From the NCBI RefSeq assembly GCF_013389455.1, contig NZ_CP058278.1:1612001-1676000 (forward strand): DNA of 64,000 nucleotides, given 5' to 3'. This document shows, one piece after another, positions 45,238 to 54,180 of the stretch (the stretch's first letter is position 1; every line of letters begins with the position of its first letter). The position numbers and the translations under genes were made by a program. Source of the DNA: Flavobacterium inviolabile (GTDB lineage Bacteria > Bacteroidota > Bacteroidia > Flavobacteriales > Flavobacteriaceae). The notes under the pieces are model-generated. The model was not told the origin of the DNA. It searched no databases and saw nothing but the letters and a program-made list of their open reading frames with translations.

Positions 45238-45981
45238 ATGTCAATAAAGAAGCACATTCCAAATGTTATTACCCTTTTAAATCTTTCTGCCGGTATTTTT
45301 GCTTTAATACATGCCTTTAACGGTAATTATAATGAAGCATTTTCGTGTGTTTGTGTAGGGATATTTTTTGATTTTTGGGATGGATTTTTTGCCCGTCTGC
45401 TAAAAGTACAAAGTGCACTGGGATTACAGCTGGATTCTTTGGCCGATATGGTGACCAGCGGAGTAGTGCCGGGTGTGGTAATGTATAAAATGCTGGCAGA
45501 TATCCAGGAAAACCAACCGGATTATAACCTGACGCAGGAAACTTTTTATATGGGAATTGTTCCCTATTTAGGATTTTTAATAACCTTAGGATCTTGCTAC
45601 CGGTTAGCAAAATTCAATATCGATACCCGTCAGACGGATTCTTTTATCGGATTGCCAACGCCGGCAAATGCCTTGTTAATCATGAGTTTGCCAATGATAT
45701 TGTTCGATAACCAATTTGAGGCATTGTCTAATTTATTGAGCAATCCTTATGTATTGGTAGGAATCAGTATTTTCAGTGCTTATATCTTAAATGCTGAAAT
45801 TCCGTTGTTTTCACTAAAAGTGAAATACTTAAACTGGGCAAATAATAAAACACAGATCTTATTCATGATCATTTCGGCATTGTTCCTGATATTCTTCCAA
45901 TACCTGGGAATTCCGATGATCATACTGTTTTATGTATTGCTTTCTGTGATTACAAACAAAATGGAAAAGAAAGTAGCATAA
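45238..45981 (+). CDS. pssA: CDP-diacylglycerol-serine O-phosphatidyltransferase
   Basis: A 247-residue membrane enzyme from the ATG at 45238 (a TTG two codons upstream is less likely). The CDP-alcohol phosphotransferase motif is complete: FDFWDGFFARLL followed by LGLQLDSLAD, i.e. D-x2-D-G-x2-A-R then G-x3-D-x3-D. About seven hydrophobic segments follow. It makes phosphatidylserine from CDP-diacylglycerol and serine, the precursor of phosphatidylethanolamine. The chain reads IPNVITLLNLSAG at the start, as is typical of PssA. Confidence 0.92.
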   Translation: MSIKKHIPNVITLLNLSAGIFALIHAFNGNYNEAFSCVCVGIFFDFWDGFFARLLKVQSALGLQLDSLADMVTSGVVPGVVMYKMLADIQENQPDYNLTQETFYMGIVPYLGFLITLGSCYRLAKFNIDTRQTDSFIGLPTPANALLIMSLPMILFDNQFEALSNLLSNPYVLVGISIFSAYILNAEIPLFSLKVKYLNWANNKTQILFMIISALFLIFFQYLGIPMIILFYVLLSVITNKMEKKVA

Positions 45982-45987
45982 ACAGCA

Positions 45988-46872
45988 ATGAAGCGACGTC
46001 CGGCTCCAAAGAAAAAAACGGCAACTCCGCGGAATTACAAAACAAAATCAAAACAGAAAGGTAAAATTCCCGTTGGGAAAATCATACTGTACTGTTCGGC
46101 TATTGCCGTTGTAATTACCATTATGGCTGCGGCATATCAGTATCGCAATGGCTTTTTGTATTACCTGGGCTTTAAAACCGATAAAACAGTTGGCAAGCTA
46201 AGTACAGAAGAGCGGAAAATAGCCGACGTACGCATTTTTGAAGTATTGAGCCGCCACGATACCCGGTTGGTTGGTTTTGATGTTTCGGAATATCAGGAAA
46301 AAATCGACTGGAAGGCCATTGACAAAATAGACGGGGAATTTCCGCTTAGTTTTGTATTCATCCGTGCTACGGCAGGAAATGACCGGGTTGATTCCCGATT
46401 TGATGAAAACTGGAAAGCCGCTAAAAACCACGATTTCGTAAGAGGGGCGTATCATTATTACCGTCCAAATGAAAATTCATTAGAACAGGCAGAACTGTTT
46501 ATTAAAACGGTTAAACTCCATAAAGGCGATTTTCCTCCGGTTCTGGATATAGAAGAATTACCTAAAAACCAGTCGGTAGATAGTTTGAAGACCGGTTTGA
46601 AACGCTGGTTGAAAAAAGTTGAAAGACATTATGGTGTAAAACCGATAATTTATTCCGGCGAAAGCTATTATAATGACTTCTTAAAAGAAGAATTTAAAGG
46701 CTATACCTTCTGGATTGCAAACTATAATTTCTTTGTAGAGAATATAAAAGACGAGTGGCTGATCTGGCAGTTTACCGAAAAGGCCGAAATTCCCGGTATT
46801 AAAGGACTGGTCGATATTAATGTCTTTAACGGAAATAGAAAAGATCTGAAAAATAGCACACTCCGGAAATAA
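45988..46872 (+). CDS. GH25-family lysozyme-like protein, membrane-anchored
   Basis: A 294-residue protein with a very basic N-terminal tail (KRRPAPKKKTATPRNYKTKSK), one transmembrane helix near residues 30-48, then a glycoside hydrolase family 25 domain. The domain has LVGFDVSEYQEKIDW near residue 92, FVFIRATAGNDRVDSRF, GAYHYYRP, the catalytic D-x-E in PVLDIEELP near residue 190, and EWLIWQFTEKAEIPG near residue 255. GH25 enzymes cleave the MurNAc-GlcNAc bond of peptidoglycan. It is co-directional with pssA, 6 bases after it, and is followed by a strong terminator. Confidence 0.9.
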   Translation: MKRRPAPKKKTATPRNYKTKSKQKGKIPVGKIILYCSAIAVVITIMAAAYQYRNGFLYYLGFKTDKTVGKLSTEERKIADVRIFEVLSRHDTRLVGFDVSEYQEKIDWKAIDKIDGEFPLSFVFIRATAGNDRVDSRFDENWKAAKNHDFVRGAYHYYRPNENSLEQAELFIKTVKLHKGDFPPVLDIEELPKNQSVDSLKTGLKRWLKKVERHYGVKPIIYSGESYYNDFLKEEFKGYTFWIANYNFFVENIKDEWLIWQFTEKAEIPGIKGLVDINVFNGNRKDLKNSTLRK

Positions 46873-46901
46873 AAAAGGGATACTTTATGTATCCCTTTTT
46901 G
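46870..46901. terminator. Bidirectional terminator between the GH25 gene and lptB
   Basis: AAAAAGGGATAC and GTATCCCTTTTT pair around a TTTAT loop, with A-run and T-run on either side, so it can serve both converging genes. Confidence 0.92.
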
Positions 46902-46908
46902 GTATGTT

Positions 46909-47649
46909 TTAAAATTCTAATTTTTTCTTTCTCAGCTCAAAGTTTTGTCCCAGATATACTTTACGTACCATTTCGTCTTCGGCCAGTTCTTCCGGAATAC
47001 CGGCTTTAAGAATACCGCCTTCAAACATCAGGTAGGTTTTGTCGGTAATAGCAAGGGTTTCTTGAACGTTGTGATCGGTAATCAGGATTCCGATGTTTTT
47101 ATTTTTTAACTGCGCTACAATACGCTGAATATCCTCCACCGCTACCGGGTCAACTCCGGCAAAAGGCTCATCCAGAAGAATGAATTTAGGATCGGTTGCC
47201 AGTGCGCGGGCAATTTCCGTTCTACGTCTTTCTCCTCCGGAAAGTAAATCCCCTCTGTTGGTGCGGATATGCTGTAGGCTGAACTCTTCAATTAAAGATT
47301 CCATTTTAGCTTCCTGTTCTTTTTTGGTTAACGTTGTCAGCTGCAGTACACTCAGAATGTTGTCTTCGATACTTAGCTTTCTGAAAACCGAAGCCTCCTG
47401 AGCCAGATATCCGATACCGTTTTGCGCCCGCTTGTACATCGGGAAATCGGTAATGGTCATGTCATCCAGATAAATGTTTCCGCTATTGGGTTTTACCAAG
47501 CCTACAATCATATAAAAAGAAGTAGTTTTTCCGGCGCCGTTCGGCCCTAAAAGCCCGACAATTTCCCCTTGATTTACTTCAACGGAAACGCCTTTTACAA
47601 CACTTCTTCCTTTATAGGTTTTTACTAAATTTTCAGCTCTTAATTTCAT
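46909..47649 (-). CDS. lptB: LPS export ABC transporter ATPase LptB
   Basis: A 246-residue ABC ATPase of LptB type. Walker A is [11 protein letters not shown] near residue 35, followed by [15 protein letters not shown] (the Q-loop segment typical of LptB), signature [16 protein letters not shown] near residue 137, Walker [14 protein letters not shown] and the [10 protein letters not shown] switch. It powers movement of lipopolysaccharide from the inner membrane through the Lpt bridge with LptF and LptG. No other lpt gene is adjacent. A 105-bp gap separates it from the gene at 47755. Confidence 0.93.
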   Translation of the reverse strand: MKLRAENLVKTYKGRSVVKGVSVEVNQGEIVGLLGPNGAGKTTSFYMIVGLVKPNSGNIYLDDMTITDFPMYKRAQNGIGYLAQEASVFRKLSIEDNILSVLQLTTLTKKEQEAKMESLIEEFSLQHIRTNRGDLLSGGERRRTEIARALATDPKFILLDEPFAGVDPVAVEDIQRIVAQLKNKNIGILITDHNVQETLAITDKTYLMFEGGILKAGIPEELAEDEMVRKVYLGQNFELRKKKLEF

Positions 47650-47754
47650 TTTTCGATAACGTTACAAAGTTGAGGAAGGATACAGCAACATATTTGTTGT
47701 GAAACTCCCTGCAAATAAACAAATAAAGGGATTAACGGATGTATAAATTAACAA

Positions 47755-48099
47755 TTAATTATTTTCTAAAGCTTCCCAGAATTCATACGCTCTGCGCAAA
47801 TGAGGAATCACAATTGTTCCGCCCACAAGCGTTGCAATTCCCATGGCTTCCATCATTTCTTCCTTGGTAATGCCGTTTTTATAGGATGTTTCCAAATGGT
47901 ATTTGATACAGTCGTCACAACGTAAAACAGCAGAAGCAACCAAACCTAAAAGCTCTTTGGTTTTAACATCCAGCGCGCCTTCCATATAGGCATTGGTGTC
48001 TAAGTTGAAAATACGTTTGATGATTTTGTTATTATCATTCAGAAGCTTATCATTCATCTTGGAACGATAATCGTTAAATTCCTGTACTAAATCAGCCAT
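47755..48099 (-). CDS. Carboxymuconolactone decarboxylase/AhpD-like protein
   Basis: A 114-residue all-helical protein with the AhpD/CMD core: ALDVKTKELLGLVASAVLRCDDCIKYHLETSYKNG, in which the C-x-x-C pair (CDDC, near residue 77) and the following His match the peroxidase-like members, then MMEAMGIATLVGG. In AhpD this Cys pair is the redox centre; the true substrate here is unknown. Its ATG lies 3 bases after the tatC stop, and it is read with tatC and kdsD as one operon. Confidence 0.88.
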   Translation of the reverse strand: MADLVQEFNDYRSKMNDKLLNDNNKIIKRIFNLDTNAYMEGALDVKTKELLGLVASAVLRCDDCIKYHLETSYKNGITKEEMMEAMGIATLVGGTIVIPHLRRAYEFWEALENN

Positions 48100-48102
48100 G
48101 TC

Positions 48103-48918
48103 TTATGTGTTTTTTAGTTCTTCTTTTCGGGTTACAAATTTGGAAATGAAAATACTCACTTCATATAGAATTACCAGTGGAATCGTAACGATAATCTGAC
48201 TGATAACGTCAGGCGGCGTTACAATTGCAGCGATGATCAGGATAATAACGTAAGCGTATTTTCGGTACGTTCTCAGGAAACTCGGTGATACAATTCCCAA
48301 ACGGGATAAAAAGTAAATAACGATAGGCAATTCAAAAACCAGTCCTGTTGATAACGAAGTGGATTTTACCAGGCCGATATACGACTGTATATCAATGGAG
48401 TTGATAACATATTTACTGACCGTAAGATTGGAAAGGAAATTGATGGACATCGGGGTAATGATAAAATACCCGAACAATACACCCATGAAAAACAATAACG
48501 AAGAGATAAAGATAAAATAACGGGCATTTTTCTTCTCTTTTTCATACAGCGCAGGACTTATAAATTTCCATAATTCCCAAAGGATAAAAGGGAATGCCAG
48601 TATAAATCCGGCGGTAATAGAAGTCCAGATAAGCATGGCAAACTGCCCTTCCATGGTACGGTTCTGAAGCTCAAAAGGAAGCTCTGTCATACAGAAACTT
48701 CTGTCCAGGTCATATTTCTGTGCTATTTCGCAAAAGAAGCGATAGGTTACAAAGTTACCGTCTTTTGGTCCGAAGATTATAGTATCAAAAATAAAATCAC
48801 TGTAATAGTAAGCGACACATCCGCCAATAACAATTGCCAGTGTGCTTCGTATCAGAACCCATCTGAATTCTTCCAGGTGGTCCAGAAACGACATTTCTTT
48901 CATGGTTTTTTTAGCCAT
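48103..48918 (-). CDS. tatC: Twin-arginine translocase subunit TatC
   Basis: A 271-residue protein with six transmembrane helices. It has the typical MSFLDHLEEFRWVLIRS start near residue 9 (family L-x-E-L-R/F-R motif), the LPFELQNRTMEGQFAMLIW loop, the FFMGVLFGYFIITPMSINFL segment and TPPDVISQIIVTIPLVILYE near residue 230. TatC recognises twin-arginine signal peptides with TatA. The first base of its ATG is also the last base of the kdsD stop (TAATG), so they are translationally coupled. No tatA is in the window. Confidence 0.95.
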   Translation of the reverse strand: MAKKTMKEMSFLDHLEEFRWVLIRSTLAIVIGGCVAYYYSDFIFDTIIFGPKDGNFVTYRFFCEIAQKYDLDRSFCMTELPFELQNRTMEGQFAMLIWTSITAGFILAFPFILWELWKFISPALYEKEKKNARYFIFISSLLFFMGVLFGYFIITPMSINFLSNLTVSKYVINSIDIQSYIGLVKSTSLSTGLVFELPIVIYFLSRLGIVSPSFLRTYRKYAYVIILIIAAIVTPPDVISQIIVTIPLVILYEVSIFISKFVTRKEELKNT

Positions 48919-49883
48919 TATATAATTCCTTCTTTTAAAATGTCATGAATGTGGATAATGCCAATGTAGGCGCCTTCATCGGCAACGACTAACTGCGTAA
49001 TGGAATTGTTTTCCATGATGTTGAAAGCATCCACAACCATATCGGTTGGTTTAACCGTTTTAGGGTTTTTAGTCATAATATCCTTAGCGGTCAGGTCACT
49101 GAAAGTATCACGGTTGTTCAGCATTCTTCTGATGTCCCCGTCAGTGATAATTCCGGTGATTTTTTCATTTTCCACCACTGCGGTAACACCCAGGCGTTTC
49201 TCGGAAATTTCCATGATAACCGTTTTGATGCTGGCATCCGGGCTCACTTGTGGTTTATGGGTATTGTCCAGCATGTCCTGAACGCGTAATAGTAATTTTT
49301 TGCCCAAAGCACCACCGGGATGGTATTTGGCGAAATCTTCACTTTTGAAATTGCGAAGCTCCATCAGGCAAACAGCTAAGGCATCACCCAAAACCAACTG
49401 TGCCGTAGTACTGTTTGTAGGGGCAAGGTTGTTCGGGCAGGCTTCTGCTTCCACATAAGCATTTAATACATAATGGGATTCTTTTGCCAGAAAAGAGGTT
49501 TCGCTGGCAGTCATTCCGATAAGGATATTTCCGAAGCGTTTTAAGAGTGGAACCAGAACCTTGATTTCGGGACTGTTGCCGCTTTTGGAAATACAGATGA
49601 TAACATCGTCAGGCTGTACCATTCCAAGGTCACCGTGGATGGCTTCGGCAGCATGAAGAAATAAGGAAGGAGTACCGGTAGAATTTAACGTTGCCACGAT
49701 TTTTGTAGCGATAATAGCGCTTTTTCCTATCCCTGTTACAACAAGGCGGCCTTTGCTTTGATAGATTGTATTTACGGCTGCTGCAAAATCATCGTTAAGG
49801 TAATTTACAAGATTTGCAATGCTCTCACTTTCAGACTGTATTGTTTTTTTGGCAGTAGCCAAAATGCTTTCAATGTTACTCAA
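48918..49883 (-). CDS. kdsD: Arabinose-5-phosphate isomerase (KpsF/GutQ/KdsD type)
   Basis: A 321-residue isomerase with an N-terminal SIS domain (RLVVTGIGKSAIIATKIVATLNSTGTPS-type core near residue 47, HAAEAIHGDLGM, ICISKSGNSPEIK) and two C-terminal CBS repeats from about residue 205 (KRLGVTAVVENEKITGIITDGDIRR and NSITQLVVADEGAYIGIIHIHDIL). It converts ribulose-5-phosphate to arabinose-5-phosphate for Kdo synthesis and thus LPS core. It is divergent from recQ with an 87-bp shared upstream region and is the first gene of the kdsD-tatC-AhpD-like operon. Confidence 0.93.
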   Translation of the reverse strand: MSNIESILATAKKTIQSESESIANLVNYLNDDFAAAVNTIYQSKGRLVVTGIGKSAIIATKIVATLNSTGTPSLFLHAAEAIHGDLGMVQPDDVIICISKSGNSPEIKVLVPLLKRFGNILIGMTASETSFLAKESHYVLNAYVEAEACPNNLAPTNSTTAQLVLGDALAVCLMELRNFKSEDFAKYHPGGALGKKLLLRVQDMLDNTHKPQVSPDASIKTVIMEISEKRLGVTAVVENEKITGIITDGDIRRMLNNRDTFSDLTAKDIMTKNPKTVKPTDMVVDAFNIMENNSITQLVVADEGAYIGIIHIHDILKEGII

Positions 49884-49970
49884 ATCAGAAGTTTTATAAA
49901 ATTTGTATGTATTAAAGATTTTTGTATCTTTATATTCTGCAAATTTATGTAAAATACTGTATAATAAATA

Positions 49971-52166
49971 ATGAAACTAACCGAAATTGACTTGCATAAA
50001 GAGTTAAAAAAATATTTTGGTTTTAACCAATTCAAAGGTTTACAAGAAGATGTTGTTCGAAGTATTATTACGGGTAACAACACTTTTGTTATTATGCCTA
50101 CCGGTGGCGGGAAGTCCCTATGTTACCAACTGCCGGCATTAGTACTGGGTGGAACCGCTATTGTAGTTTCGCCTCTAATTGCATTAATGAAGAATCAGGT
50201 TGATGCTATCCGAAGCTTATCCTCAGAAGCCGGAATTGCACACGTTTTGAACTCCTCATTAACAAAAACTGAAATTAATCAGGTAAAAAAAGACATTACT
50301 TCCGGGCTGACAAAACTATTGTATGTCGCACCGGAATCTTTAACAAAAGAAGAATATGTAAACTTTTTACGTGAAGTACCGCTTTCTTTTGTAGCTATCG
50401 ATGAAGCACACTGTATTTCCGAATGGGGACACGATTTCCGTCCGGAATACCGCAACCTTCGAAATATCATCAAACAATTGGGTGACATTCCGATTATCGG
50501 ATTGACTGCTACGGCAACGCCTAAAGTACAGGAAGATATTTTAAAGAATCTGGACATGACCGATGCCAATACTTTTAAAGCATCGTTTAACCGTCCGAAC
50601 TTATTCTATGAAGTACGCACCAAAACGAAAAATGTCGAATCCGATATTATTCGTTTCATCAAGCAGCACAAAGGGAAATCCGGTGTAATTTACTGTTTAA
50701 GCCGTAAAAAAGTTGAAGAAATAGCACAGGTGCTACAGGTAAACGGAGTGAGTGCCGTTCCTTACCATGCCGGATTGGATGCTAAAACCAGAGCAAAACA
50801 CCAGGACATGTTCCTGATGGAAGATGTGGAAGTGGTGGTCGCAACCATCGCATTCGGAATGGGAATTGACAAGCCGGATGTGCGCTATGTTATTCACCAT
50901 GATATTCCGAAGTCACTGGAAAGTTACTACCAGGAAACCGGTAGAGCCGGACGTGACGGAGGAGAAGGACACTGCCTTGCCTATTACTCGTATAAAGACA
51001 TTGAGAAACTGGAAAAATTTATGTCCGGTAAACCTGTGGCCGAACAGGAAATCGGGTTCGCGCTGTTGCAGGAAGTAGTCGCTTATGCGGAAACATCAAT
51101 GTCCCGTCGTAAATTTTTACTGCATTATTTCGGTGAGGAATTTGATGAAGTAAATGGCGAAGGGGCCGATATGGATGATAATGTCCGCAATCCGAAGAAA
51201 AAAGTAGAAGCGCAGGATCAGGTGGTTACTTTGCTGGAAGTAGTTCGTGATACCAAGCAGCTGTATAAATCCAAAGAAGTGATCTTTACGTTGATTGGTA
51301 AGATCAATGCGACAATTAAAGCACACAAAACGGATGCTCAGAAATTTTTCGGAAAAGGAAAAGACTTTGAAGAAAAATACTGGATGGCTTTAATCCGCCA
51401 GGTATTGGTTGATGGATTGCTGTCGAAAGATATTGAAACCTACGGTGTTTTAAAGCTGACCAGAAAAGGAGAGGAATTTATTCAGAAACCGGTTTCGTTT
51501 ATGATGTCGGAAGATCATGAATATAACGAAACGGAGGATGAGGCAATTGTTACATCGGCAAAATCGACCGGAACGGCCGATGAAGCTTTGATGGCAATGC
51601 TTAAAGACCTGCGAAAAAAAGTAGCCAAGAAAATCGGGGTTCCACCTTTTGTTGTTTTTCAGGATCCGTCACTCGAAGACATGTCGTTAAAATATCCTGT
51701 TAATCTGGAAGAATTAGGAAATGTCCACGGTGTAGGTGAAGGTAAAGCTAAAAAATACGGAAAAGAGTTTGTTGAACTTATTGCCCGTTATGTTGAAGAT
51801 AACGACATTGTTCGTCCGGATGATCTTGTTGTAAAATCTACCGGGGCTAATTCGGCTTTAAAGCTGTACATTATTCAGAATATTGACCGGAAATTGTCGT
51901 TAAACGATATTGCTGCGGCAAAAGGACTGGATATGGATACCCTGCTTAAAGAAATGGAACAGATTGTTTATTCGGGAACGAAATTAAATATCAAATACTG
52001 GGTAGATGAAATACTGGATGACGACCAGCAGGAAGAAATCCACGAGTATTTTATGGAATCCGAATCGGATAATATTAAAGATGCCTTAAAAGAATTTGAC
52101 GGCGATTACGATACCGAAGAATTGCGACTGATGCGCATTAAGTTTATCAGTGAGGTAGCAAACTAA
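49971..52166 (+). CDS. recQ: ATP-dependent DNA helicase RecQ, zinc-site cysteines missing
   Basis: A 731-residue RecQ. The helicase core has GGGKSLCYQLPAL near residue 45 (Walker A), VSPLIALMKNQV, the DEAHC box in FVAIDEAHCISEWGHDFRP, LTATATPKVQEDI, and QETGRAGRDG near residue 325. After it comes an RQC-like winged helix. An HRDC domain lies near residues 530-610, with a further helical C-terminal domain to the end. The usual zinc-binding cysteines between the core and the winged helix are absent: the region reads SMSRRKFLLHYFGEEF followed by an acidic, Cys-free stretch. RecQ unwinds forks and recombination intermediates. A terminator hairpin follows directly. Confidence 0.95.
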   Translation: MKLTEIDLHKELKKYFGFNQFKGLQEDVVRSIITGNNTFVIMPTGGGKSLCYQLPALVLGGTAIVVSPLIALMKNQVDAIRSLSSEAGIAHVLNSSLTKTEINQVKKDITSGLTKLLYVAPESLTKEEYVNFLREVPLSFVAIDEAHCISEWGHDFRPEYRNLRNIIKQLGDIPIIGLTATATPKVQEDILKNLDMTDANTFKASFNRPNLFYEVRTKTKNVESDIIRFIKQHKGKSGVIYCLSRKKVEEIAQVLQVNGVSAVPYHAGLDAKTRAKHQDMFLMEDVEVVVATIAFGMGIDKPDVRYVIHHDIPKSLESYYQETGRAGRDGGEGHCLAYYSYKDIEKLEKFMSGKPVAEQEIGFALLQEVVAYAETSMSRRKFLLHYFGEEFDEVNGEGADMDDNVRNPKKKVEAQDQVVTLLEVVRDTKQLYKSKEVIFTLIGKINATIKAHKTDAQKFFGKGKDFEEKYWMALIRQVLVDGLLSKDIETYGVLKLTRKGEEFIQKPVSFMMSEDHEYNETEDEAIVTSAKSTGTADEALMAMLKDLRKKVAKKIGVPPFVVFQDPSLEDMSLKYPVNLEELGNVHGVGEGKAKKYGKEFVELIARYVEDNDIVRPDDLVVKSTGANSALKLYIIQNIDRKLSLNDIAAAKGLDMDTLLKEMEQIVYSGTKLNIKYWVDEILDDDQQEEIHEYFMESESDNIKDALKEFDGDYDTEELRLMRIKFISEVAN

Positions 52167-52168
52167 AT

Positions 52169-52203
52169 AAAAAAAGAGGCATTATATAATGCCTCTTTTT
52201 TTA
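52169..52203. terminator. Bidirectional terminator after recQ
   Basis: AAAAAGAGGCATTAT and ATAATGCCTCTTTTT pair almost without a loop, with flanking A and T runs. It lies between converging recQ and the 79-residue protein gene. Confidence 0.92.
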
Positions 52204-52440
52204 TTCCGAATACAATTCTCCCCGATGCGGTTTCAGGGCATCCCTGACAGCAATCATAGTATCGTCGGTAACAACCATAAAAGCTGTTGCATACATATCG
52301 TTAAGGATTTCAAATCCGGTAATGTTTAAATCTAATTTTTCGATAGCAATATATTCTTTCAGATGGATCTCGTGATGCTCGGCTGTTTTTGCGGCAGCCG
52401 GACCCCGGAAATCCCAAATGAGTTTTATTTGTCTTGACAT
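52201..52440 (-). CDS. Conserved flavobacterial hypothetical protein, 79 residues
   Basis: A 79-residue protein with no recognised domain. It starts SRQIKLIWDFRGPAAAKTAEHHEIHL and contains ATAFMVVTDDTMIAVRDALKPH near residue 50. The pattern (beta-alpha-beta with a hydrophobic core and His-rich middle) suggests a small ferredoxin-like fold. It is a good gene candidate: it ends in the recQ terminator, uses an ATG, and overlaps no other gene. It is divergent from the FAD-dependent dehydrogenase gene with a 130-bp gap. I do not know its function. Confidence 0.7.
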   Translation of the reverse strand: MSRQIKLIWDFRGPAAAKTAEHHEIHLKEYIAIEKLDLNITGFEILNDMYATAFMVVTDDTMIAVRDALKPHRGELYSE

Positions 52441-52533
52441 ATTTAAAGGAAATTAAAGAACAAAGTTACGAATGATAATTCAAATCGCTGCCTGAAAAAT
52501 GGATGGCTGATCATCAATTCCGGTGCAAATCAC

Positions 52534-52541
52534 TATTTTTG
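52534..52541 (+). promoter_or_regulatory. Putative -7 element for the FAD-dependent dehydrogenase gene
   Basis: TATTTTTG fits TAnnTTTG and lies 29 bases before the ATG. The -33 region has no good TTTG. Confidence 0.45.
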
Positions 52542-52570
52542 CACTCTGATTTAAAATCAACCCGATAAAA

Positions 52571-54130
52571 ATGCCAAGAGAATTACAAATACAGGTTACG
52601 CCGGAAATAGCGGCAAACAGCGCTTTACTGACCGAGCATATCGCGAAATTAATGCACACAGGTGTTGCGGAAATCCAACATGTTTCGGTATTGAAACGCT
52701 CCATCGATGCGCGCCAGAAAGCGATTAAGATTAACTTAAAAGTAACTGTTTTTTTTCAGGGCGAAAATTTTAGTGAAACAAAAATACAGCTGCCGGAATA
52801 TAAAAATGTAACCAATGCGCAGGAAGTAATTGTTGTGGGAGCCGGACCAGCCGGACTTTTCGCAGCCTTGCAGTTAATCGAGTTGGGCTTAAAACCGATC
52901 CTGATTGAAAGAGGAAAAGATGTTCGTGGCAGACGTCGTGACTTAAAAGCAATCAACAGGGATCACATTGTAAATGAAGATTCGAATTATTGTTTTGGAG
53001 AAGGCGGTGCCGGAACCTATTCTGACGGGAAACTGTATACCCGGTCTAAAAAAAGAGGGGACGTAAACCGTATTCTGGAATTATTGGTGGCCTATGGCGC
53101 TTCTCCGGAAATTTTGGTTGAAGCACATCCGCATATCGGAACCAACAAACTGCCGCAGATCATTCAGGATATCCGCGAGAAAATTATTGAACATGGCGGA
53201 CAGGTTTTGTTTGAAACCCGGGTAAAAGATATCCTGATTAAAAATAATGAGGTTTATGGTGTGGAAACCCATACCGGAACACAGATTTTAGCTCCGAAAA
53301 TAATATTGGCAACCGGACATTCGGCCCGTGATATCTTTGAACTGTTAGACCGTAAAAAAGTTTTTATAGAAGCCAAACCGTTTGCTTTAGGAGTTCGGGC
53401 AGAACACCCGCAAACATTAATCGACAGTATTCAGTACTCCTGCGATTTCAGAGGAGAATTTTTACCGCCGGCACCTTATTCTATTGTGAAGCAGGTTAAC
53501 GGACGCGGTATGTATTCGTTCTGTATGTGTCCGGGAGGTGTAATCGCTCCCTGTGCAACAAGTCCGGGAGAAGTGGTTACAAACGGATGGTCGCCTTCCA
53601 AACGCGATCAGGAAACGGCAAATTCCGGTATTGTAGTAGAATTAAAATTGGAAGACTTTCAGCCATTTGCCAAATTCGGTGCTTTGGCAGGAATGGAATT
53701 TCAAAAAGCAATTGAACAAAAAGCCTGGCAGGTGGCGGGCGGTACTCAAAAAGTTCCGGCACAGCGAATGGTGGATTTTACGCAGCATAAAATATCGGAT
53801 TCCATTCCGAAAACATCCTACGTACCGGGAACAACATCGGTAGAATTAGGAGAAGTATTTCCGGGATTCCTAACGCAGACAATGCGGGAAGGTTTTGTCG
53901 CATTCGGAAAATCAATGCGGGGCTATCTGACAAACGAAGCAATTTTACATGCACCGGAAAGCCGTACGTCCTCACCGGTTCGTATTCCGCGTGACAATGA
54001 CACGCTGGAACATGTGCAGATTAAAGGATTGTATCCCTGCGGTGAAGGAGCGGGTTATGCCGGCGGGATTATTTCGGCTGCTATCGACGGCGAGAAATGC
54101 GCACAGAAAGCAGCGGAAAGTTTGCATTAG
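52571..54130 (+). CDS. FAD-dependent dehydrogenase (COG2509 type)
   Basis: A 519-residue flavoprotein. A basic, beta-rich N-terminal 90 residues (LQIQVTPEIAANSALL and VSVLKRSIDARQKAIKINLKV) is followed by the FAD Rossmann motif VVGAGPAGLFAAL near residue 93. Then come LIERGKDVRGRRRDL, FGEGGAGTYSDGKLYTRSKKRGD near residue 142, ILATGHSARDIFELL, and the closing CGEGAGYAGGIISAAIDGE near residue 492. This is the pattern of uncharacterised FAD-dependent dehydrogenases found across bacteria. The substrate is unknown. It converges on the S41 peptidase gene with a hairpin between them. Confidence 0.88.
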   Translation: MPRELQIQVTPEIAANSALLTEHIAKLMHTGVAEIQHVSVLKRSIDARQKAIKINLKVTVFFQGENFSETKIQLPEYKNVTNAQEVIVVGAGPAGLFAALQLIELGLKPILIERGKDVRGRRRDLKAINRDHIVNEDSNYCFGEGGAGTYSDGKLYTRSKKRGDVNRILELLVAYGASPEILVEAHPHIGTNKLPQIIQDIREKIIEHGGQVLFETRVKDILIKNNEVYGVETHTGTQILAPKIILATGHSARDIFELLDRKKVFIEAKPFALGVRAEHPQTLIDSIQYSCDFRGEFLPPAPYSIVKQVNGRGMYSFCMCPGGVIAPCATSPGEVVTNGWSPSKRDQETANSGIVVELKLEDFQPFAKFGALAGMEFQKAIEQKAWQVAGGTQKVPAQRMVDFTQHKISDSIPKTSYVPGTTSVELGEVFPGFLTQTMREGFVAFGKSMRGYLTNEAILHAPESRTSSPVRIPRDNDTLEHVQIKGLYPCGEGAGYAGGIISAAIDGEKCAQKAAESLH

Positions 54131-54136
54131 CATACA

Positions 54137-54175
54137 TCAGCTCCTGATTACTTTCCGTAAATAATCAGGAGCTGA
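54137..54175. terminator. Strong hairpin between converging genes
   Basis: A 14-bp perfect stem, TCAGCTCCTGATTA with TAATCAGGAGCTGA, and an 11-base loop. It has no long T-run directly after it on the + strand but lies between two stops. Confidence 0.8.
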
Positions 54176-54180
54176 AGCAA

